Source: Loigolactobacillus bifermentans DSM 20003 (GTDB lineage Bacteria > Bacillota > Bacilli > Lactobacillales > Lactobacillaceae). From it: 64,000 nt of DNA. Shown here piece after piece: positions 58,154 through 64,000 of this stretch. The stretch is from positions 1-64,000 of the forward strand of contig NZ_AZDA01000092.1 of NCBI RefSeq assembly GCF_001434575.1, in the 5' to 3' direction. The stretch's first letter is position 1, and each line of letters starts with the position of its first letter. The translations under genes were made by a program, and so were the position numbers. The notes beneath the pieces were generated by a model. It did not search any database, was not told the origin of the DNA, and worked only from the letters and a program-made list of their open reading frames with translations.

Positions 58154-59428
58154 CTATTCCGCTGACTGTTTTTCAGGCAACGTGACCCATAAATCGACCA
58201 ACCGTGACCCAGCCATGGCCCCTGTTTCTAACACCAAACCATTGGCAAGGGTCAAGCTTAGATGCTGACCGTCCTCAGGAATTCGGCCTAACTTGGTTAA
58301 AACATATCCTGCAATCGTGTCCACATCCGCACTTTCAAGCTGCGTTCCGAACAAATCGTTAAATTCATCCAATGCAAACTTGCCTTGAACAGCATAATGT
58401 TGGGCATCGATCTTACGATAATTAACATCTGCTTCGTCTGTTTCATCGTCGATTTCACCAACGATTTCTTCCAATAAATCTTCAATGGTGACTAACCCGA
58501 CTAACCCGCCGTATTCATCAAGTAAAATACTCATTTGGTTTTGGGATTTTTTCATTTCATATAATAAATCATCAATCATAATGGTTTCTGGCGCAAAAAG
58601 GGGTTCTTGCATCAAATCCGCTAAATGAACCTGGGCAAAGCCCACAGCATGTGCCCGTTTTAAAACATTTTTAATGTGCACAACGCCTAACACTTTATCT
58701 TTATCATGCCGATACACTGGAATCCGTGAATAGTTTTGTCGTAATATTTCATCAATGTTGGCTTGATCATCATCTTCCAGATCCACCATAAAGGCATCGG
58801 TGCGCGGCACTGCCACTTCTCGAGCCATTTTACGGCGCATTTGAATAATGCCTTCAAACATTTCAAACTCATCTGATTCGATCACGCCATTTTTTTGGCC
58901 ATTTTCCATCATGTCCAACATTTCCTGGCGCGTTAAATCAGGTTGAAAAGTGGTTGAATCGGCTGTCCCAGGGCTTAAGATTGCTAACAAGTGGCTCACC
59001 AACCAAGTCAGTGGTGAGAGAACCCACTTAAAGAGCCGCATCACCGGTGCCAGGCGCAGGCCTAATTGAGCGGCATGGCGCCGTCCAACGCGACGCACCA
59101 GTTGGTCCGCAAAGACTAACCAGCACAAATACCCGATCACTGCCACCAATAATTGAAACCCAGTCGGCTGTGTGCGCAACAATAAGAACAAGCTTCCAAC
59201 TAGAAAACCGTCACTTAATAGCTGTAAACTTTCTAAACTGATCTCAACCTGTGGCGCTTGATCCAACAATTTTAAAAAGCGCTGCGCTGGTTCTGACTTC
59301 ATTTCTAACAATTGTTGGCGCGATGCATTGGTTAACACCGACATTAATAACGCAAAAAAGGACCGTAAAATCAACATACCTAATGCTAAGACGCCCAGCC
59401 ATATCTGACTATCCGGGTCAGCACCCAT
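58154..59428 (-). CDS. CorC/HlyC-type membrane protein with CBS pair
   Basis: About 424 residues: an N-terminal membrane domain with four hydrophobic segments (CNNM/DUF21-like region, reduced), two CBS domains (EVAVPRTDAFMVDLEDD at 205 and MSILLDEYGGLVGLVTIEDL near 310) and the C-terminal CorC/HlyC domain (LDEFNDLFGTQL, IAGYVLTKLGRIP). The family is linked to Mg or Co efflux. Start uncertain between GTG 59440 and ATG 59428. Confidence 0.85.
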   Translation of the reverse strand: MGADPDSQIWLGVLALGMLILRSFFALLMSVLTNASRQQLLEMKSEPAQRFLKLLDQAPQVEISLESLQLLSDGFLVGSLFLLLRTQPTGFQLLVAVIGYLCWLVFADQLVRRVGRRHAAQLGLRLAPVMRLFKWVLSPLTWLVSHLLAILSPGTADSTTFQPDLTRQEMLDMMENGQKNGVIESDEFEMFEGIIQMRRKMAREVAVPRTDAFMVDLEDDDQANIDEILRQNYSRIPVYRHDKDKVLGVVHIKNVLKRAHAVGFAQVHLADLMQEPLFAPETIMIDDLLYEMKKSQNQMSILLDEYGGLVGLVTIEDLLEEIVGEIDDETDEADVNYRKIDAQHYAVQGKFALDEFNDLFGTQLESADVDTIAGYVLTKLGRIPEDGQHLSLTLANGLVLETGAMAGSRLVDLWVTLPEKQSAE

Positions 59429-59498
59429 GAAAACATCCACTCCGTTCTATTAAACCATGACAATCACTGACAAATAGTACCATTAAATCTAAGCCATT

Positions 59499-60644
59499 TC
59501 AATTTTTACTTTCGTCATCAGGCGGCTGCGGTGCCGCTGGCAGCGGTAATGTTTCGGCTGCCTTCTGTCGCAGCTGATAAATATTCCAAAAATAAGTGAC
59601 AATTGTTTTCGCAATCGCGTAAACCGGAATGGCCAAAATCATCCCCATAATACCGGCTAAGTTTCCAGCAACCAGTAATAGCACAATAATGGTTAAAGGA
59701 TGGATTGCCAGCGTCCGCCCAATCACGTTAGGGTAAATCAAATTACCATCTACCTGCTGAACAACGATCACCACGATGATCACCAAAACAGCTTCCATTG
59801 GTGAAACTGTAATGGCAATTAACAAGGCCGGTGCAATGCCAATATAAGGGCCGACGTAAGGAATGATATTACAAATACCGGCAATAAAGCCTAGCAAAAA
59901 GCCATACGGCATTTGAATCAATAAGTAACCTAAAAACGTAAAGGTGCCCACGAATAAGCACTCGATCAACTGCCCTGCAATATAACTGGAGATCGTATTG
60001 CCCATTTTCACTAACAGATCCGTGGCTTCTGCTCGATACCGTTGGGGCAACAACCGTTGCACGTTGGGAATCAAGCGTTCCCCATCCCGTAACATGTAAA
60101 AGAGCATCACCGGTACCGTGATTGCCGTGACCACGACGCTGGTAATCGTGCCAACCACTGACCCAATGCTATTGGTTAGCGAGCTTAAAACTGATTTTAA
60201 AATATCGCCAAAGGATAAATTAAGCTGATCGATGTACTGCTGAAAATCAATTTTACGCAACCAAGGGTTATGGATCTCCTGCCGCACAAAGCGTTCCATT
60301 TCTGAAGCAAATGCCGGCAATTGTTGAATCAACTGGGTAATTTGTTTGATCAAATTGGGAATCACTGCTAAGATGATCAACACCAAGCCACCAAAAAACA
60401 GCAAAAATACCAGCATGATCGCCCAGCTGCGTTTAATGCGAAAGCGACCTAAAAACTTGATCAGTGGGTTGAATAAATAAAATAAGAAACCGGCAATGAC
60501 AATGGGAATAAACAGCGTCGACACAAAGGTCCCAATCGGTGAGAAAATGAAACTGATGCGCGTGCAAACAAAAATAATGGTTGCCACTAGCAGAATCTCA
60601 ACCGACCAAAAGAACAGTGCCGAGCCGTGAAAGCGTTCAAACAT
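59499..60644 (-). CDS. AI-2E family (PerM-like) membrane permease
   Basis: A 381-residue protein with about eight membrane segments and the family motif GFIAGICNIIPYVGPYIGIAP near residue 260, plus NVIGRTLAIHPL. Members transport different small molecules or ions; AI-2 itself should not be assumed. Pro-rich C-terminal tail. Confidence 0.88.
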   Translation of the reverse strand: MFERFHGSALFFWSVEILLVATIIFVCTRISFIFSPIGTFVSTLFIPIVIAGFLFYLFNPLIKFLGRFRIKRSWAIMLVFLLFFGGLVLIILAVIPNLIKQITQLIQQLPAFASEMERFVRQEIHNPWLRKIDFQQYIDQLNLSFGDILKSVLSSLTNSIGSVVGTITSVVVTAITVPVMLFYMLRDGERLIPNVQRLLPQRYRAEATDLLVKMGNTISSYIAGQLIECLFVGTFTFLGYLLIQMPYGFLLGFIAGICNIIPYVGPYIGIAPALLIAITVSPMEAVLVIIVVIVVQQVDGNLIYPNVIGRTLAIHPLTIIVLLLVAGNLAGIMGMILAIPVYAIAKTIVTYFWNIYQLRQKAAETLPLPAAPQPPDDESKN

Positions 60645-60750
60645 GTTATCACATCCATTTTTCAGCGCGCATAGTCACGCGATTTGTTATAATCATTTTA
60701 TCAGACTTTTAAAGCCAGCTTACGTTTAACCTAGAAAAAGAGTGATTTTT

Positions 60751-61185
60751 ATGAATTTCAAACATACCCACCAGCTTAACAGTCAAATTTATCGCGACGC
60801 CTTAAGCGTGCGCCAAGCTGTTTTTATTGAAGAACAACAAATTGATCCGACGCTGGAGATCGACGCTAATGAAGCACAAGCCATTCACTTTGTCGGTTAC
60901 CAAGCTGCACTGCCGGTGGTCACAGCACGGTTATTAACTGAACCTGGTGGCTACCACGTGCAACGGGTGGCCACGTTAAAGGCTTATCGTCATCAACAAC
61001 GGGCGAACGCTTTATTTCGCGAACTGATTGCCTATGCGCGGACGCACCAGCAACAGTACTTGATTCTTGGCGCCCAAGACCACGCGTTAGGGTTTTACCA
61101 ACAACTGGGCTTTCACCAGACAAAACGTCCTGGCTTTTTAGATGCCGGTATTCCCCATCACGAAATGCGCTTAGATTTGGTTTAA
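60751..61185 (+). CDS. GNAT family N-acetyltransferase (ElaA-like)
   Basis: A 144-residue acyltransferase. RQAVFIEEQQIDP near 25, AARLLTEP-type strand, then VQRVATLKAYRHQQRANALF as the acetyl-CoA loop (RxxGxx-type, here RHQQRA), and the C-terminal ALGFYQQLGFHQT are typical. Target unknown. ATG at 60751 behind GAGTG. Confidence 0.85.
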   Translation: MNFKHTHQLNSQIYRDALSVRQAVFIEEQQIDPTLEIDANEAQAIHFVGYQAALPVVTARLLTEPGGYHVQRVATLKAYRHQQRANALFRELIAYARTHQQQYLILGAQDHALGFYQQLGFHQTKRPGFLDAGIPHHEMRLDLV

Positions 61186-61192
61186 TGCCAAC

Positions 61193-61234
61193 AAAATACC
61201 CGTCACCTTTCAATTGGAAGATGACGGGTATTTT
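61193..61234. terminator. bidirectional terminator
   Basis: AAAATACCCGTCA pairs with TGACGGGTATTTT around a 16-base loop, between the convergent GNAT and DUF402 genes. Confidence 0.88.
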
Positions 61235-61267
61235 ATTTGGTCGTTTGAACGGCCGAACACACGATGA

Positions 61268-61801
61268 CTACCGGTGGGCGAGTTCTAAGTAACGATTGTA
61301 CCAAATATCAATGTATTCCTTTGAAAAAGGACCCTTATGGTGATCAGACCAGTCAACCAACACGTTGACATTCGCCTTTAAGATCTTATCTGTTGCGTTT
61401 GAGTAGTGCCAACGTTTACTGTTGACCTCATATTCATCCACGTCTAATAACTTCCGCTCGCCATCTGGAAAGACTTTGACATCTAGATCGTAATCGATAT
61501 ACTTTAAGGCTTCGCGATCCAAAACATATGGTGAGGCTAAATTACAATAATACGACACACCATTTTCTCGAATCATGGCCACCACATTAAACCAATAATG
61601 CTTATGAAAGAAAATAATCGCCGGCTCACGGGTCAGCCAACGACGGCCATCAGACTCCGTCACTAAAGTATGATCATTACAACCAATAATTTCGTTCTCC
61701 GAGGTTTTTAAAACCATCGTATCACGCCACGTCCGGTGTAAACTGCCATCATGTTTATAACTTTGGATCGCGAACGATTCCCCTTCTTTTGGAATACGCA
61801 T
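61268..61801 (-). CDS. DUF402 family nucleoside phosphatase-like protein
   Basis: A 177-residue protein of the Ntdp/UPF0374 kind. Markers: [17 protein letters not shown] near residue 12, [26 protein letters not shown] and the metal-binding acidic cluster [15 protein letters not shown] near 102-116. Relatives hydrolyse nucleoside tri- and diphosphates. Length is that of the family. Confidence 0.88.
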   Translation of the reverse strand: MRIPKEGESFAIQSYKHDGSLHRTWRDTMVLKTSENEIIGCNDHTLVTESDGRRWLTREPAIIFFHKHYWFNVVAMIRENGVSYYCNLASPYVLDREALKYIDYDLDVKVFPDGERKLLDVDEYEVNSKRWHYSNATDKILKANVNVLVDWSDHHKGPFSKEYIDIWYNRYLELAHR

Positions 61802-61881
61802 GCGTCACCCTACTTTCTAAAGCTGTGAACACCGAATTATCACTACACATTATAGCAAAGTTTCAGGAAGATGACGAAAAA

Positions 61882-62991
61882 TTATTTACTGTCTTTCAGA
61901 AAGCGTTGCTGCAGCTTCTTTTGCACGGTTGGCACTGCCAACTGATCATAGTCTGCTGCGGCAACCAATTGACCTGGGAAAAAGGCCAAATCAGTTTTTG
62001 CTGGTAACTTGGCTTGATACAGGTCGATCGTCCATTTTAAGTGGGTAAATGTATGGGTCACCGCCCGCCCCTTCACCGGCGTGATATTTAAATCAAGTTG
62101 GTAGGTTTGCGCCACATATTGGGTCAATAATGCGGACCAATCTGCCGGCAGTTTATCATTTTCATCCGATTGTAAATCAGCTGCACTTACCAGCGGATAC
62201 GTCCAGAGATTTGCCAATAACCCTTGCCCTGGCCGTTGTTGCATCAACCACTGTTGCGGGTCCCCAATCACCAAAGCGGCTAAGTGAACGGGCTTGGGTT
62301 TTGGCTTTTTCGTTTTCACTGGATAATCAAGCTGCGTCCCAGTTTGATACGCCTGACAATATTGTTGCACCGGGCATAACAAACACGCTGGATCCTTAGG
62401 CGTACAAATCGTCGCGCCAAGATCCATGGTCGCCTGATTAAAATCACCAGCGCCTGTAGTGGGTAGCAACGGCCGAATCGCCGCTGCAAAAATCCCACGG
62501 GTTTTTGGCTGGGCCACATCGGCCTTAATTTGGAGCAACCGCGCAAAAACGCGGTACGCATTGCCATCCACCGCCGGCTCAGGAGCATCAAAGGCAATGC
62601 TGGCAATTGCGGCAGCCGTATACGGTCCAATCCCAGCCAGCTTTTCCAATTCAGTAGCCGTTTGCGGCCACACCCCTTGATAATCGGTACAGATCTGTTG
62701 CGCTGCCCGCTGCAAGTTGCGCGCACGTGAGTAATAGCCTAGCCCTTCCCAAGCCTTAAATAAAGTGGCCTCATCGGTTGCCGCTAAGTCTGCAATCGTT
62801 GGAAAGGCCTTTAAAAAACGCTGATAATACGGAATCACGGTGTGAACTTGCGTTTGTTGCAACATGATCTCTGACAGCCAAATATGATAAGGGTCATGAA
62901 AATGTCGCCACGGTAGATCCCGTTGATTTTGCTGGTACCAGTTTAAAAAATCTCGTTGAAATGCTTGCTGTTTTTTAGTCGTCCAATTCAT
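61882..62991 (-). CDS. mutY: A/G-specific adenine glycosylase
   Basis: A 369-residue repair enzyme removing A paired with 8-oxoguanine. Helix-hairpin-helix LEKLAGIGPYTAAAIASIAF near 115, catalytic Asp in VDGNAYRVFAR, a four-Cys iron-sulfur cluster (CTPKDPACLLCPVQQYC near 195) and a C-terminal NUDIX-like recognition domain (WLMQQRPGQGLLANLW). Its start overlaps the recX end by 17 bases. Confidence 0.95.
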   Translation of the reverse strand: MNWTTKKQQAFQRDFLNWYQQNQRDLPWRHFHDPYHIWLSEIMLQQTQVHTVIPYYQRFLKAFPTIADLAATDEATLFKAWEGLGYYSRARNLQRAAQQICTDYQGVWPQTATELEKLAGIGPYTAAAIASIAFDAPEPAVDGNAYRVFARLLQIKADVAQPKTRGIFAAAIRPLLPTTGAGDFNQATMDLGATICTPKDPACLLCPVQQYCQAYQTGTQLDYPVKTKKPKPKPVHLAALVIGDPQQWLMQQRPGQGLLANLWTYPLVSAADLQSDENDKLPADWSALLTQYVAQTYQLDLNITPVKGRAVTHTFTHLKWTIDLYQAKLPAKTDLAFFPGQLVAAADYDQLAVPTVQKKLQQRFLKDSK

Positions 62992-63790
62992 CCTGCTGCT
63001 CCTTTAAGGCCAAAAAAGATTCAATCAAATCAAAGGCAAAGCCCTTTTGATAAAGTTTCTGTTTGACCTTTAACCGGCGCTGTTGGCCGGTATAACGCGC
63101 CGTTTGCCGCCATGCTTTTTCAGCTTGCAGGTTAAAGGCCGTCTGTTCTTGCGCTGTATCCGGCTGCAAATCAAGTTGGGCCATGATCAACGTGATCAAA
63201 TCGCCGTTAAAGCCTTTTTGGCGTAAGCCCGTTTTCACCTTTTGTTGCTGCTGTTGAAAACTTTGACGGTGATAATGCTGCGCTAGTTTTTGCGCAACTT
63301 TCACCCCATTTTCAATCAGTTCTGCTTGGGTGTATTGTGCTAACGCCGCTTCGATCTGTAAATCCGCAACCCCTTTTTGTTTTAGTTTTTGACGAATCAC
63401 GATTGGCCCTTTATCCGTGGTTAATTTAGCGGTCCGCACATAGCTGTCCGCATAATTTTGATCATCCAATAAATGTAATTCCTGTAGCCGTTTCACCACC
63501 GAATGCCGCACCGGTAATGGAATATCATGTTCTTTTAAATAATGGCGAATTTCAAATTCAGTTCGCAACTGATGTGATAAGTAATTAAGCGCCAGCTGAT
63601 AAGCTTGTGAGGCCTGATCTGCTGCGCCGATCTGTGTTTGTTGTTGATCTGACAGCAGCATCCCTTTGGCCAGCCGAAACTGTACCAACACGGCCTCACT
63701 GACTGGAAAAGCATATTGGCCATCTAAATAAATGTTATAGCGTCCCCGACGCTTTTGGGCTTCAATTTTTGTGATCTCTGCATCTGCCAC
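62975..63790 (-). CDS. recX: regulatory protein RecX
   Basis: A 271-residue three-helix-repeat protein that binds and inhibits RecA filaments. YNIYLDGQYAFPVSEAVLV near the N-terminus, then repeats with LNYLSHQLRTEFEIRHYL, ADSYVRTAKLTTDKGPIVIR and LKVKQKLYQKGFAFDLIESF. I take GTG at 63790 (AAAGGAAG upstream) over the TTG at 63823. Coupled to mutY. Confidence 0.92.
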   Translation of the reverse strand: MADAEITKIEAQKRRGRYNIYLDGQYAFPVSEAVLVQFRLAKGMLLSDQQQTQIGAADQASQAYQLALNYLSHQLRTEFEIRHYLKEHDIPLPVRHSVVKRLQELHLLDDQNYADSYVRTAKLTTDKGPIVIRQKLKQKGVADLQIEAALAQYTQAELIENGVKVAQKLAQHYHRQSFQQQQQKVKTGLRQKGFNGDLITLIMAQLDLQPDTAQEQTAFNLQAEKAWRQTARYTGQQRRLKVKQKLYQKGFAFDLIESFLALKEQQDELDD

Positions 63791-63870
63791 TTTTGTATCT
63801 TCCTTTCTAATCGAATCGGACAATGTGCTATGATAGGTGGGACAAAATAAGAAACGAGGGCTTGTACGTT

Positions 63871-64000
63871 ATGCATACAGCACAACCACATTATCAACAT
63901 CACATTAAACGGGGTCAAAAAATGACCCTGACGATCAAACGTCTCGGGATCAACGGTGAAGGCATCGGCTATTTTAAACGGACCATTGTGTTTGTTCCCG
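63871..64000 (+). CDS. TRAM-domain 23S rRNA (uracil-5-)-methyltransferase, 5' part
   Basis: The first 43 codons only; the gene runs off the window. After [20 protein letters not shown] comes [14 protein letters not shown], the TRAM domain start of RlmD/RumA-type methyltransferases. ATG at 63871 behind GAGGG. Divergent from recX, as in many lactobacilli (from memory). Confidence 0.8.
   Translation, partial: MHTAQPHYQHHIKRGQKMTLTIKRLGINGEGIGYFKRTIVFVP

Noticed and set aside
59499-60644. Naming the AI-2E family protein as an autoinducer-2 exporter
   Set aside because: Family members transport varied substrates, and no luxS or quorum-sensing gene is nearby.

Overview
The window is chromosome of a low-GC Gram-positive lactic acid bacterium, most likely a member of the Lactobacillaceae. 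The evidence is the host gene set (LtaS-type lipoteichoic acid synthase with its glycolipid-anchor glycosyltransferases, ptsH-ptsI, a CtsR-controlled clpE, DUF1827, prfC, mutY-recX) and the strong AGGAGG-type ribosome binding sites. No species is assigned, because no RNA gene or species-specific marker is present.

Left host block (1-11797). ltaS, a ykuJ-like gene, a lipid flippase-like membrane protein and two GT4 glycosyltransferases form a leftward cell-envelope cluster that should build and use the diglycosyl-diacylglycerol anchor of lipoteichoic acid. Next come the phosphotransferase genes ptsH-ptsI (leftward), a 59-residue orphan, and clpE (rightward) behind a clear sigma-A promoter and a CtsR box. 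DUF1827 is the last host gene before the prophage.

Prophage (11793-54388, about 42.6 kb). A complete-looking temperate siphophage is inserted at the stop codon of the DUF1827 gene. It is bounded by an exact 21-bp direct repeat (attL 11793-11813, attR 54368-54388). Reading from the integrase end leftward, the modules are: tyrosine integrase (plus strand); a lysogeny module (CI-like XRE, ImmA-like peptidase, lipoprotein); a lysis-lysogeny switch; early genes interrupted by a second switch and by plus-strand membrane-protein genes; recombination (YqaJ nuclease, RecT); a DnaD-like replication protein with internal iterons; an ORF6N/ORF6C antirepressor; an ArpU-like late regulator; terminase, portal, MuF-Ntox50 minor capsid, scaffold, capsid, connectors, tail tube, chaperones, tape measure, Dit, Tal and baseplate (BppU, collagen-like, XkdX); holin and GH25 endolysin; and next to attL an accessory cassette of an XRE-ImmA/IrrE gene, a partner of unknown function and a tiny membrane peptide.

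Right host block (54389-64000). It holds a MucBP/SH3-like protein, an EamA transporter, prfC, a CorC/HlyC-type CBS protein, an AI-2E family permease, a GNAT acetyltransferase, a DUF402 phosphatase-like protein, mutY, recX and the first 43 codons of a TRAM-domain RNA methyltransferase.

The most notable signals are all in the prophage. (1) The same C-terminal peptide of about 20 residues is appended to capsid and tail tube by -1 frameshifting and occurs in frame in a third tail-region protein. (2) Six direct repeats with an exact 11-bp period lie just before the terminase genes. (3) Six exact 12-bp iterons lie in the replication gene. (4) A MuF minor capsid protein ends in a probable Ntox50 toxin domain and is followed by a small acidic gene. 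(5) A two-gene XRE-ImmA/IrrE cassette with its own promoter sits at attL. (6) There are two separate divergent repressor/operator switches. (7) Two promoter-plus-terminator units point against the direction of the lytic operon.
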